From: Anastrepha obliqua
Lineage: Eukaryota; Arthropoda; Insecta; Diptera; Tephritidae
Assembly: GCF_027943255.1 (NCBI RefSeq)
Contig: NC_072893.1
Location: 125,301,784-125,365,783 of the forward strand
Reading direction: 5' to 3'
Length of the DNA stretch: 64,000 nt
The translations under genes and the position numbers were made by a program. This document shows positions 47,420 through 58,385 of the stretch, piece after piece (the first letter of the stretch is position 1; each line of letters opens with the position of its first letter). The notes below the pieces were generated by a model. It was not told where the DNA came from. It was given only the letters and a program-made list of their open reading frames with translations, and ran no database searches.

Positions 47420-47955
47420 TAGGTTAGGTTAGGTTTGGCAGCCGCATCGCAAATAGAGGCAACGATGCCACTTAGACCACGAAATGTGTCCGTTGTGAGC
47501 CGGCAGGGGCTGGGCTACATTTCCCTTTCCATACGGAACCATCCTTATCTTATAACAAAGCGTAAAAGGTTGTTGGTACCTAAAGTGTATAGACTATCTA
47601 TATTCATTAAGAAGTAAGATCTTAAATATCAGTTCCTGCTTCTGGCTAAAGAAGGTGTTGAATTGTTTCCAACTCCTCCTCATTTCTGCAGCTACGACTG
47701 CATGCGTGTAAACGCCTAATCTCTTTGCATGATTCCCTATGAGACAATGTCCTGTGAGGGCCCCTACTAAGGTCCTGATTTGACGTCTATTCAGTTTTAT
47801 AATACTCTTGGACAGACGTAATTTTAGCCTTGGCCATGTTTGCCTAGCAATTTCACAGGTGTTAACGCTAGTCCATCTTTGATTTGCAGACCTGATTAAT
47901 GCGTCCTTAATGAGAAGCTTACAAGTGGCGAGACAAGTAGCTTGATGACGCAATT
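47420..47955 (-). mobile_element. RNase H-type LINE 3' end with (CCTAA)n tail
   Basis: The minus frame (about 119 codons) reads TCEIARQTWPRLKLRLSKSI, then RQIRTLVGALTGHCLIGNHA, and RLGVYT. A degraded Cys knuckle and an untranslated tail follow, ending in repeated AACCTAACCTAA (47418-47436 as AGGTTAGGTTAGG on the plus strand). This is the C-terminal tail of LOA/I-like LINEs. It is strongly 5' truncated. Confidence 0.75.
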
Positions 47956-48179
47956 TATTTCTTAAGCCTTTTTTTATTTCGTCGCAATCTCTAGCAGCAT
48001 CTGCTCAGAAGTTTCTGCGAGCTGTCACAAAAGCGTTACGCGTAACTTGGTCATAAGATAGGTTCGATTGCGGTTGTTGTCACTCGCCACGAGGGTGTAG
48101 AGGGCCTCACCACTCCAGTTTCAAAAATTCAAGTTTCCCACACTAATTTGCAATTTACAGAAAACACTTTGTATCTCTA

Positions 48180-48860
48180 ATAAACAATGGGAGAATGTGG
48201 ATGGCTGCAGATTCTACGTCTGCCAAACATCCAAAGAAAGTGCTCGAGTGTAAAGTACATTTCCTCCTCGTTCCTGCAGCAGCGACAAACGACATTAGAG
48301 CGAAACTCCTATAGACTTCCCATGTGTTACACGATCGTATGGTACTGGAAACTTTTTCTTGCAGTTTGTCGTTCAATACAATCATACGCAGCACAGGTGT
48401 GGGTTTCGGGTGGTTTGAAGAAGTTGATATATTGCAAAAGTATTTTGTAAAGCGAATTCTGAAGCTACCACCACATATGCCTACATACATACTTTTCTTG
48501 GAAACCGGTAAGTAAGAAAATCATTTGTTTACTTTAGAACTGTTCCTTATATACATATATGCACAGAATATTATTTATATACTCAGAAAATCGGCTGCCA
48601 CATTATCTGTCCAAAATTGTTATAAAGAAAGAAGTCTTCTGGATTAGAGATCTAAAGAACTTTTTTAGTAAAAACGATGTCATTTGGCGAATAGACAACA
48701 TACAATCAGAAAGCTGGATAGAAGAGGCAAACTTAATTTTAACAAACCACAACCAGGCTAGGATGAATATGTGTACATACAAAAGGCCGTAAGTACTAGT
48801 TGGATATATAAGGAATTAGATTGGTCAAAAGGTCTGGTTTATTTAAAAAAATATGATATA
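48180..48860 (+). mobile_element. LINE fragment, left part (split by a mariner)
   Basis: Frames read FEEVDILQKYFVKRILKLPP and HMPTYILFLETG. This is the LINE segment after the reverse transcriptase (E.LQK.FLK..L.LP..TP.Y.L.LETG). It breaks off at 48860, exactly where a TIR-bounded mariner begins, and resumes at 49758. Confidence 0.6.
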
Positions 48861-49757
48861 TAGGGTGGGCCATGTAAAATTTGCTTTTTGAATCGGCTAT
48901 AAAAAAAAAACGAATCAATATTTTTTCAAACTTTTTCTTTGGTTTTGAAGATTGAACATTGTCATTTATGAATGAAAAATAATATCGTTCAAATGACTGC
49001 CACAACTGGCTTTACAGTAGGCCATTCGATCAACCCAATTTTTAAGCACATTTTCGATTGTTTGGGCTCCAATTTCATGAATGGCAACTTCGATTTCGTG
49101 TTTTAAAGCATCAATCGTCTCTGGATGGTTCGCATGGCATTTGTCCTTAACGGCTTCCCACAAAAAATAGTCCACCGGGCTTAAATCACAGTTCCTAAGC
49201 GGGCAATTGATATCGGAATTTCGGCTGATTATTCGGTTTTAAAAACGGTAGCAAAAAGTTCGAGTGTAACTTTGGCAGTGTGACAAGTTGCACCGTCCTG
49301 TCGAAATCAAATGTCGTCCATGTCCTCCTCTTCAATTTTTGGAAACAACTCGTTGTACATGTCACGGTAACGCTCGCTATTTACTGTAACCGCGGCTCCT
49401 CGCTCATTTTCGAAAAAAAATGGCCCGATGATGCCGCCAGACCAAAAACCGCATCAAAAAGTGACTCGTTGTGGATGCATTTGCTTCTCTACAGTAACTT
49501 GTGGATTTTCTGAGCCCCAAATCCGACAATTTTGCTTATTGACGTAGCCACCGATGTGAAAATCAGAAAAGAAGAAGAAGACTCACCACTTTGGAAATAG
49601 GTTTTCAATATTTCCCAATTTTGTTCAAGCGTACAGCGTCCCATTTCGTAAATGTCAAACCTTTAAGTAAATTATGAACACATTTGACATGTCATTTGTG
49701 TTACCATTCTCAAAAAAATAGGTGGTTCAAAAAGCAAACGCTATATGGCCTACCCGT
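48861..49757 (-). mobile_element. Mariner-like element with ~40-bp TIRs, nested in a LINE
   Basis: The left end GGGTGGGCCATGTAAAATTT and the inverted right end GGGTAGGCCATATAGCGTTT continue into a shared TGCTTTTTGAAYCRSCTAT, about 40 bases in all. TA flanks both sides. The minus strand encodes NCPLRNCDLSPVDYFLWEAV around the last catalytic acid, then KDKCHANHPETIDALKHEIE, ENVLKNWVDRMAYCKAS and GSHLNDIIFHS. Upstream parts are frameshifted. At about 0.9 kb it is shorter than full length. It belongs to the same broad family as the 12389-13251 element. Confidence 0.85.
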
Positions 49758-50075
49758 AGACTCAAGCATGTGGATAATGAGGGCTAGAAGTGACATGGTA
49801 ATTTTAAATAAAGATTTGGCACAGAAAATAAAACTTGCTCAATGTGTAATTTAGGCGAGCTTGAAAACATAGCACATTTCCTGGCGCGCTGCCCAATATT
49901 AAGAGAATACAGAAAAGTCGTTTTCGAAAATTTTACCTTAAATGATTCACAACTGATTGAGATTCTCAATGCGGAAAATGATCATTGGGATAAATTTTTG
50001 CGTTTCATTAAATATGCCTCTAGACACAGAGATTACTTAATAAAAGAGTTTAACTGGTTTTCAAAACCGTAAACC
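49758..50075 (+). mobile_element. LINE 3' end, right part (split by a mariner)
   Basis: The frame reads MCNLGELENIAHFLARCPIL, then REYRKVVFENF and LRFIKYASRHRDYLIKEF. A Cys-X2-Cys...His...Cys knuckle closes the LINE. It continues the fragment ending at 48860. The stop at about 50070 is the natural end of the protein. Confidence 0.65.
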
Positions 50076-50215
50076 GAATAATTGTTTTGTACGAAAAATA
50101 AATCGACAGACGGCTCATGCCATTGTCGTAAAATTATTGTTAATATTTATTTTTTTCTTAATATTACAATAAATAAATTTCAAATTTTGTATATTTTACT
50201 TTTATTTGCAATAAA

Positions 50216-50237
50216 TACTACTACTACTACTACTACT
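50216..50237. repeat. CTA microsatellite
   Basis: Seven CTA units, about 150 bases after the LINE stop codon. It may be the LINE's 3' tail repeat. Confidence 0.85.
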
Positions 50238-50429
50238 CGAAGTCTATGTAGTCATAGATGACTTCTCATCTTATACTTGTCAACATCCTCAAATTATTCG
50301 AAGAGAGGTTAAACAGATAGAATATTTTTCTATTCCTATTTCATGCACTAGCTGGTAACCGATCATCTAACTGGAACAATTCAAAGTTTTGTAAACAGAT
50401 ACGAGTATCGCCGGTATTCTCAAGGGGGG

Positions 50430-50575
50430 GTAGCCAAACGTAATCAGCAACGATGAGTTGTATAAAAAATGCAACATGCAGCCAATGACCAAATGCAGTG
50501 GAGGTGGATAGGTCACAAACTGCGAAAGAAGGCAACGGAAGTCTGTCGACAAGCTCTAGATGAACCCAAACAGAC
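50430..50575 (+). mobile_element. RTE-like LINE fragment
   Basis: One frame reads MQWRWIGHKLRKKATEVCRQ, then ALDEPKQTTSRYR. This matches the RW.WIGH.LRK....I..QAL.WNPQG segment of RTE-like LINEs. Only this short piece is present. Confidence 0.6.
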
Positions 50576-50919
50576 GACTAGTCGATATCGAGTGACTATA
50601 TTGCAAGTTTCCGATGTCCCACTGGTCACAATAGCGTATAACGATAGCATATAACGAACCTGGACGCAAGTACCTGGTGTGTCTAAAGGGCATTAACACG
50701 GCTCCACCTTGATAAAATACTTTTAGCAGTCCCAAGGTGGAAGCAGCCGGGAGCGGAGGAATGTTATAAGGGTAGTGGAAGCGTGTCGCACATACTATTG
50801 ATGTGATGACACCTTTGATTATGTTTCTGACATTTTCGATTTTAACCTCCTCCGAACAAAAAAACCAACCCAACCAAAAAAAAACCAAACCAACTTTTGA
50901 TTGGAACACCCAAGCAAGC
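50576..50919. other. Intergenic sequence, nothing recognised
   Basis: A long minus-strand open frame over this region (to 51017) has no recognisable domain. Confidence 0.35.
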
Positions 50920-51065
50920 CGCAAGAGGAGCTGACACAAGACTACATGAAGAAAATCGCTATGAAAAGAAGTCGAGGAACGCAAGAAATCGTGGAACGCA
51001 CTAAAATTGCTAGCCAAAAACAGGATCAGGTGGAGATCTATAGAGATTTATTTGGGCCCTATGCT
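50920..51065 (+). repeat. Dispersed repeat copy A (pairs with 53120-53221)
   Basis: The segment carries GACTACATGAAGAAAATCGC, then GAAATCGTGGAACGCACTAA and ATTGCTAGCCAAAAACAGGA. The same ~95-base segment occurs inverted at 53115-53210. In one frame it reads DYMKKIAMKRSRGTQEIVER, and the other copy reads DYMEKIATKRSQRMREIVEC. Similarity ends abruptly after CAGGATCAGGT in both. The family is not recognised; it may be the trailing part of an R1-like LINE. Confidence 0.55.
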
Positions 51066-52480
51066 CCAATGGAAGATAAAGGAAATGATAATGATTTCAG
51101 ACACTAGACTTCTTCCATACAATGTAATTCTACTGTCCACTGGGACTTCGCAGTGTGGCCTGGGACTTCTACACTTCTCAGCTTGACATCCGTATGCTTT
51201 CCTCCTGGCATTTCATGCTGGCCAAAATGGAAATGCGTCGTGAACACGCAAGCACATACATCGGCAAATCCTTCGCACATTTGCCTAACAAACACATAAA
51301 CAAATCGAGGCGCAAATGGCCAAAAACCATCATCGAACCAAACACACACGGGCAAACTCAAGCAATGCGTAATTTGCAAAACACAGTTCAACAGTTGATG
51401 TAGGATAATACGAGTACTCGTACAAGTGCACATAGTTAGAGTAGAGGAACGTGCCTCGCTCAACCAGCTGACCGATCGAATGAACGTCGTTTGGTCATTA
51501 ACTATGCACATGCGGGTATATTTCGTGCGACGCCGTCACTATCAGAGCAATGATTTTTGCATATATTGGTACGTGTGTGTGTGTTTGTGTCAGCATGTGC
51601 ACTTTTGTGTGGGTTAAGGGCAATGCATCTGTATGTGTGTTTGTGTGTGCGGCTGTGTCACTCGAGCTCGTGCTTGGTGATTTCAACGGAAATGGAACTG
51701 AATTGTGTAGTGAAGTGAAGTGAATTGAATTGGCGCTGCGGCTCTGGTTGCTGTGGCTATGAGGGATATCACAGAGGGCGCATGTGTACCACGTGTGTGC
51801 GTGTGTGAGTGTGCATGCATAGGACGCATTTTAGCATTAAGCAAATTGCCAAATGTATTCACCAAGCCGTCAACCATCAACATCACAAACATGCAACGCT
51901 CCTCCTGCCATTTAACTAAGCATTCTAACCTCCATAGCATACACGCGCGCATACATACACACACGCACACTCACACGAACTAGCGCACATGTAACAGCAT
52001 TTTGTCCATCGACACATCCTTCAGCACATTCATTCGTGCATCAACAGCCATCACCATACACTATGCACCATTCACCATTCACCAATGACCACATCTTTCA
52101 CCAACATTCATCAGCATCACTCAGTCATTCAGCCATTCACCCATTCAGTGTGTTGCCACATGTCTTGACCAGCGTCCAAAATAGCTAGCCCACATACACC
52201 AATACTCGTACACTGTGCTTATGTTGGTACGAGTACGTAGTTGCACACAGCCGACACGCCCACTTTATGCCCACTGCTTTTGATGGCATACATCTTCCTT
52301 TGTCGCTCGCCCCTCGCATGGCCACACGTAAGAGTGCCTCTCCTCATCATCCTTATTGCCGCAGTTAAGCCCGTAATTTGTGGTACGCGCATACATTACG
52401 GTACGTGCCTGTTCACTTCATTGCTTCAATTGCACGAAATTTGTGGAAGATGCAAATGCAAGTGCCGTACTCTGAAAAAT
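51066..52480. other. Intergenic sequence with CA/GT-rich and CATTCA-rich patches
   Basis: GT-rich and CA-rich patches (51570-51660, 51780-51820, 51940-51985) and a cryptically simple CATTCA/CACCATTCAC stretch (52010-52150) account for the several overlapping open frames on both strands. No gene is recognised. Confidence 0.45.
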
Positions 52481-52900
52481 TTTAATTAAGTTGGAAGCGA
52501 GAAGCAGATATCGGATGCAGCAGAGCGCAGAGGGAAGAGCAAACCCGGAGATTGCTTTTGAAAGTAACTGATGTGTAGTGGCTCTTCGCGATAGAAATTT
52601 TAAACAGAAGTGACCGGATATGCAGCCAATTTTGGGCCCTCGGCTTCTGGAAGATTTTTGGTACAACATTTTTTTTATAAACAAATGCCCATAAACTTTT
52701 GGCCAGTACTGCTGGGACAACAGTCCTAAACTGGATGAATACAAATTTACGTCCCATCGATATCGGGAGCCCAACAGGCGAGCGTAGGTTAGGTTAGGTT
52801 GAAGCAATCCACTATGGGGGGAGCTCAGGCTCATACCCCAATGTGCTGCCGCGCGGGGAACTTGTCCCTATCTCGCCTAAAATCTACTCTTCAACAATTT
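52481..52900. mobile_element. Transposon-derived segment around AGGTTAGGTTAGGTT
   Basis: AGGTTAGGTTAGGTTGAAGC at 52785-52804 is followed by GGGAGCTCAGGCTCATACCC and CGGGGAACTTGTCCCTA. Similar text accompanies (TTAGG)-like LINE tails elsewhere in such genomes. The segment to its left has no identifiable domain. It is probably a LINE end, orientation unclear. Confidence 0.35.
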
Positions 52901-53114
52901 TTAGAAGATCCCTGATTTCCACAGAACTAAGATCTTCCAATTCATTAAAGTATTACATTTTTTTTCAAATTTTTTTCCAGATATGTTAAGTTTAAGAGAT
53001 GAGTAAACAAATATTTTCTGTGCAAGAGAATGCAGTTGAAGTGAGAGCTCACGGCCGGATATAAATCCGGGTCGCTCCGATAACTTAGAACTAAAAATCG
53101 TGGAAACCTGATCC

Positions 53115-53221
53115 TGTTTTTGGCTAGCAATTTTAGTGCATTCAACGATTTCTCGCATTCGTTGACTTCTTTTTGTAGCGATCTTCTCCATGTAGTCTTC
53201 GATTGGCTTTCCTTCCTTCAA
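53115..53221 (-). repeat. Dispersed repeat copy B (pairs with 50920-51065)
   Basis: This is the reverse-oriented partner of copy A. The minus strand reads DYMEKIATKRSQ and CTKIASQKQDQV with high nucleotide identity over about 95 bases. It directly adjoins the R1-like LINE tail on the same strand. Confidence 0.55.
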
Positions 53222-53870
53222 GAGCTTTTTGAGGAAATTATATGGTTGGTCATTGGCTGCGTCTATTCGTGAATACAGTCACGCCCACAAGAGGTCTGCT
53301 TCAACATGGCATCTTTGAATAACGCATCTGCTTGATGTCCTCGCTCGGCCGCATTCGCCTTGCATCCGCTTTGCGCTCCCATTCTATGTTTCGAAGTTTT
53401 ATTAGAATCCTTGCGGCAAACTCTTTAGTACTTCCCATCTCTTTCGAGTTCAACATGTATGCTACCATTGTGTTGGTGTGGGGACGAAGCCGAGAACATT
53501 TACGAGCTCGGAGCGCATCTCATAAAATATGGTGCAGTGGATAGTCGCGTGTTCTGTGCTCTCATCTTCGCTGTGGCATTCCGTGCAAGTCGAATTATTT
53601 GGTAGATTAGAACGGTGGAGGTACGTAAGGAAGCCATCACGTCCGCTGAGAATCTGGATTAGGCAGAAATCTGTTTCGCCGTGTTTCCTACTTATCCATT
53701 AATGTTGTAATTTGGGAATCATGGTATATGTCCAGCAATCTTTGCAGGATGATCTCGTCTTTGATCTCATCTATTTTGCCACTTAGCTAGCGAATATGCG
53801 CGCTTGGTTATCTTTTCTTCAGGCGTTGGTTTGTATCGACGTGAGCGATACAGCCGATGAAGTTTTTCTG
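53222..53870 (-). mobile_element. R1-like LINE 3'-end fragment
   Basis: The minus strand reads RRYKPTPEEKITKRAYSLAK, then across frames FLTYLHRSN, CTECHSEDESTEHAT, and later EFAARILIKLRNIEWERKA. This is the layout of an R1-clade C-terminus: W..R/H, FL..HG.F..YLHR, then C.EC....E...H. Stops are frequent. The element faces left. Confidence 0.6.
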
Positions 53871-55199
53871 GTCGTTTATCAAAGAAAACTTTACTCGCTA
53901 TAAAGCAGATCACGCCATCCGACACTGTTCTGTACGGCCATGTCCAGTGGCACTGCGACTTAATATTTTAAGAGAGACCTTCCTCACGGACCTGAGAAAA
54001 ATAACTTGGACAGACTTCATGGCGCGCACTTTACATGACTTTAAGCCTGCCTATCGTTTTATAAGTTTATAAGGCACAGAAAAGTGGAGGATACCAAATA
54101 AAGTTGAAGAATCACCAGGAACTTTCGAGTGAGCTACATTACGCAAGATATGTGGGTCTCTTATTAAAGTCGTTGCAAAAAGATTTTTCGATTCAATTAG
54201 CACTGGTTAACATTGAAAGCGCTGGGAACGCACTGAAAGAACGCGGTTGAAAACCTACATCCTCCATTTGTTCACTCATGGCATGTCAGTCTCCATTTGC
54301 TTATTCATTCGCGTAACTTCACAGGCTAAGTCAGTTCCGTCCTCCGTCGCAGCCGACGAGCTGCATCAACATTTTAACAGGGACTATTAATAGTAACCTA
54401 TTTAAAGAAACATGTCTCCTCCTTGCACTTAGAGAGCACATTCGCAATGGCCTATAATGGCTCCCGGCCGAGCTTTCAGCCTGGTTCTCCATTAAGACAT
54501 GATTTATGGCATTGCATGTCGTAAATTTAACCCTTTCACAACTAGCGCAGCTCCCGAACGCATATTAATTTGCAACACAGTATACCACACGCCATCAAGC
54601 ACACACACATAGGTATATAACCACACACATCGCATGAGAAACAAATTTATTACCGCACTTCAACGCCGAAATGTATGCAATGCACACGAAATCAAAAGCT
54701 CAGCGTTAAAGACAACCGAAACAGTTATGTAAATATTAAAATTCACGCAGTTCACAAAATGTTGATGATGACACGACTCAATGGTGCTGCAGGTGCCAGC
54801 AGTAACAAGCGCAACAAAAAAAAACACACACACAAAACCAAAAAAAGAAAAAAAAATGTATAACGAATTATTACAATAAATGTAGTACAAGTGAAACGAA
54901 TAATAAGTATAAGTAAAATACAAAGCGGGAATAAGAAGAAGAGCAAACGAAGCGGCCAGAGCAACTTCTGGTGTGGCGTAATTGCAACAGCGCCATTTTA
55001 AAAGCTGTGGCATAAAGGAAAGCTATTTGCATCTTTCTTTGCGTGCATGTGTGGGTAAATGTACGTCGCGCGCGGTTGCCACTGTCTAACAAGTCATTTA
55101 CTACAACTGTCAGCGGGTGTATTGGCATTTTTCGAGGCCCACCAGGGTTGCCAAAGGAAAGTGATCATAGTTTTGAAGAAATGCGTTTATTGTAAAGAA
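53871..55199. other. Intergenic sequence, nothing recognised
   Basis: A 71-codon plus-strand frame at 53857-54072 may belong to a decayed transposon but lacks a recognisable motif. 54500-54900 is CA- and A-rich. 54920-55150 shows no features. Confidence 0.4.
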
Positions 55200-55400
55200 A
55201 ACAGAAATCAACAACGACACCGGAAATCGTATGAAAAATAAAGGATATGGTATTGGAAAATCGTCGAGTGACTGAACGAACCCTAAGCATCTCATTTGGT
55301 AGTGTAAGCAATATTTTAATTGAAGATTTGGGGTTCAGAAAGCTGTGTGCACAATGGGTGCCGAATTCGCTAGCAATGGAAAAAAAACTCATTTGAATGC
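55200..55400 (+). mobile_element. Mariner transposase, N-terminal part (split by an R1-like LINE)
   Basis: The frame reads MVLENRRVTERTLSISFGSV, then SNILIEDLGFRKLCAQWVP and LAMEKK. This is the end of mariner's DNA-binding region (NILHEDLGMRK..ARWVP). It stops where a LINE begins, at a ~21-base direct repeat. The element continues at 56902. Confidence 0.75.
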
Positions 55401-56901
55401 GAGTACTGCGCTGTGGTAACTCTGGACGTTAGAAATGCTTTTAACACAGCTAGCTGGCAGCGTATACTAGAAACACTCGCAAAAATAGGGTCGCCTAGAT
55501 ATATAATCAGATAAACTGTGAGCTATTTCACGGACCGTAAACTGAGGTTTAGAAGTGGCCAAGGCGTTGAGGAGTATATCGTATCAGCAGGGGTTCCTAG
55601 AGCTTCAGTTCTGGGTCCACTGCTATGGAACCCAATGTATGACGGGATTCTAAGACTGGATATTCCAGCTAGAACTAAAGTCATTGGATTCGCGGATGAC
55701 ATCGCGGTGGTAATGATAGCAAAACATATCCACGAAATTGAGAGGATCGCCAGCGAATCAGTAAACAGGATCAAGACTTGGTTAAGGTCTATGAAGCTGG
55801 AATTAGCTCAGCTTAAAACCGATGTAGTCCTAATGAGCAGCAGGAAGATAGTAGAAACCATAAAGGTAAATGTTGGACTGTAACCATTAGTTCAAAACCC
55901 ACTATTAAATACCTAGGAGTGATGGTTGACAGCCGTTTAAACTTCAAAACGCACCTGGAATACGCTGTGAAGAAAGCATCGAGTGTGCAGTTTTGTCTGT
56001 CGCGAATAATGCCAAACAATGGCGGACCTAGCCACAGCAAAAGATGACTATATAGCAGGGTAGTCAGCTCGGTTTTTTTGTATGCCGCACCGATCTGGGC
56101 TGATGCACTGAACTTAAATAGCTTCACAAAAAAAGTGACATCCGTCTATCGGCTAAGCGCTTTGTAGACTATCTGCGGCTTCCGTACAATTTCGGACGAT
56201 ACTTCCTTCGTTACAGCAGGACTAGTCCCCGTTGACATTTTGGTGAAAGAAATACAGAGAGTGGATATAAGGTTAATGATCACGAGGAAATAGCAAGTCG
56301 TAAAACTTTTGCAGAAGAAGAAAGGCGTTGTTCGATCGCCCACTGGTAAGACCGGTGGAACAGATCCCCAAAAGGTAGATGGACGTAAGGGTCAATACCC
56401 ATTCTTACGACGTAGTTAGAAAGGAACCATGGGGAAACAAACTTCCACCTAACCCAATTCCTTTCAGGGCACGGAGTATTTCTAAAATACCTTCATAGAT
56501 TCGGCCTTGACAGCTCCCCAAACTGCCCAATGTACACGGATAGAGAAGAAGACGCTGATCACGTCTTGTTCCTATGCTCCCGAAACCTGTGGTACAGTAA
56601 ACGGAGAAAATATTATAGATTTTATACTTAAATCGAGTGATAACTGGAATTGAATCTGCGCGCATGTAATACATATCCACAACGATCTAACACGGGCGGA
56701 GGTTCGTAGACGAAAAACCTAGCAGCCTATGAACTAACCAGCCCCGTGAGGTAATTGCTTTTTGGACAGTTCCGCGGGGAGAGTAGTAGATAGTGGAGAG
56801 GTGTTTAGTACGTAGGTGTAGCTGTGGGGCTACAAACCGTGCATACTGTTATGTCGGTATAGCAGTACTCATGAGAGTTTCCTCTTCACAGCCGTCATCC
56901 C
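55401..56901 (+). mobile_element. R1-like LINE, 5'-truncated, inserted in a mariner
   Basis: It begins inside the reverse transcriptase (VVTLDVRNAFNTASW). It continues AGVPRASVLGPLLWN, GFADDIAVVMIA (catalytic Asp pair) and KYLGVMVDSRLNF. After stops and frameshifts come RVVSSVFLYAAPIWAD and a tail with NCPMYTDREEDADHVLFLC. These are R1-clade motifs. Flanking copies of GGAAAAAAAAC...GAATGC (55378-55400 and 56902-56922) are a target-site duplication. There is no poly(A) tail. The R1 clade is known for rDNA-specific insertion, but this copy lies in a DNA transposon. Confidence 0.8.
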
Positions 56902-57535
56902 GGAAAAAAAACATTCGAATGCAACTTTTTTAGCAACATTTAGAGTACAAAGTGGATTTTGTGCGTCACCATGATTCTTCATCAAAACAGGAGGCTCAAG
57001 AGCGGTGTAAACCTGGTTCTTTGGCTCCGAGAAGATTTCGTGATTACAAGTTTTTTAGGACGCCAAAGGAATTTTGTTTTTTTGGTTTACTTAGAAACCG
57101 GTAAAACCATAAATTCTGATTGTTATTGCAATCGCTTAGACGAACTGAAAAAAAAAAAATTCGTGGAAAAAGACCTAGTTTGTAAAAGTAAAAAATTATT
57201 TTTCGTCAGGACAAAGCGCCGTGTCGTAAGAGCATTTTGATAATGGCTAAAATCTATGAACTAAAGTTCGAATTGTTGACGCATCCACCAGATTTGGTCC
57301 CTAGCCATCTGCTCATAAACCTGAAAAATGCATGCGTGGAATGTGTTTTTCATCAAAGGATGAGGTCATCACAGCTGTGGAACCCTATTTTGCAGCCCTT
57401 CCAGATTTCCACTTCAGGCACGGAATTCATATATTAGAATCTCGTTGAAAGAAGTGTATTGATGTGCAGGGAGACTATGCAGAAAAATAAAGTCTATTTC
57501 AAAGCATAAAATCGTGGTTTTCTTCCCGAACTGCA
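56902..57535 (+). mobile_element. Mariner transposase, catalytic part (split by an R1-like LINE)
   Basis: Frames read FVRHHDSSSKQEAQ, then VYLETGKTINSDCYCNRLDE and RQDKAPCRKSILIMAKIYEL, followed by FELLTHPPDLVPS. These match mariner's Y...T..SD.YC.QL..L, HHDNAPCH.S and HPPYSPDLAPSD regions. The second catalytic Asp is preserved, but the third (PSD) is lost. Frameshifts separate the pieces. It continues the N-terminal part ending at 55400. Confidence 0.78.
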
Positions 57536-57812
57536 AAACTTACTGAACAACCTAGTAATTATCAGACCATCGGCAAAGATACTCCAAGTCAAGCTAAGTC
57601 CTTCGACAGTTGATCTTTCTAACGCAAAGAAGGCTTCGCCACTAAAACTTTTTACGCTGCACTGTGCCCATATCGCCGTAAAGTCCCCTACTAGTCTTAT
57701 TAGTAGTCTTTTCCCATTAACTGAATGATTTTGATACTCCCTCTTTACCTCAGTTCAATTAATTCTGCAAAAGCCTTCGCAATAATTTAATTCTCTTCAG
57801 TATTCTGAAGAC
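57536..57812. other. Spacer, nothing recognised
   Basis: No motif or open frame of interest. Confidence 0.4.
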
Positions 57813-58385
57813 AGTCGCCGTAGCCGAATGGGTGGGTGCTTGACTACTATTCGGGCGTGCGTAGGTTTGAACCTCCGTACGTGAAACAGAAAAACTATAA
57901 AAAAAAGATTTTCTAATAGTGGTCGCCCCTCGGCAGGCAATGGCAAACCTCCAAGGGTACGAGTATTTCTGACATGAAAAAACTCCTCATAAAAAACCGT
58001 TTGCCGTTCAGAGTCGGCTTAAAGCTGTTTTTTATGGAAGAGGCAAAAAGCATTAAAAGCCGAAAAGTGTAAGACTTGTCTTCCGACTCACCCCGTTTCC
58101 CTCCCGCGGGACGACCGTTAGATAATACATCACTTCTTCTTACTTCTTGCCATATTACTGACAGCGGATCAATGTTCTTCTGAGTCAAGCATGATATCAA
58201 CTAGGTTACTAACCATTATTGGGCTCCCAATCCTATCACTCAAATATTCTCATTCCAGCTCAAAACGAGAGCAGACAAAGAAAGAGCGGCTTAAACTGCA
58301 GGCCCCTCCATTTGTGGAACAACTAGACGTACACCACCAATCGGAGAAGGAGCTCGGCCAAACACCAACAGAAGTGTATATTAAT
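57813..58385 (+). mobile_element. tRNA-derived SINE, copy 1, interrupted
   Basis: The head GTCGCCGTAGCCGAATGGG... has a polymerase III A-box-like TAGCCGAATGGG and a B-box-like GGTTTGAACCT 40-50 bases later, as in tRNA-derived SINEs. The body contains GGCAGGCAATGGCAAACCTC, AAACTCCTCATAAAAAA, and, after an insertion at 58028-58286, CCTCCATTTGTGGAACAAC and GAAGGAGCTCGGCCAAACAC. Copies 2 and 3 share these blocks. It does not fold as a functional tRNA (no aminoacyl stem partner). Confidence 0.85.
58028..58286 (-). mobile_element. Unidentified retroposed insert within the SINE
   Basis: The 259-base insert is flanked by CGGCTTAAAGCTG (58015-58027) and CGGCTTAAACTG (58287-58298), a 12-13-base duplication typical of LINE-mediated retroposition. 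It starts with TTTTTT, so the inserted RNA was antisense with a short A-tail. The content has no recognisable coding frame or RNA family. It could be a processed piece of a host transcript. Confidence 0.6.

Noticed and set aside
47418..47436. AGGTTAGGTTAGG as an interstitial telomere
   Set aside because: Diptera lack the (TTAGG)n telomere, and the run is the 3' tail of a LINE.
57813..57885. A real tRNA gene
   Set aside because: A and B boxes are present, but the acceptor stem has no partner and the sequence continues into a repeated SINE body.
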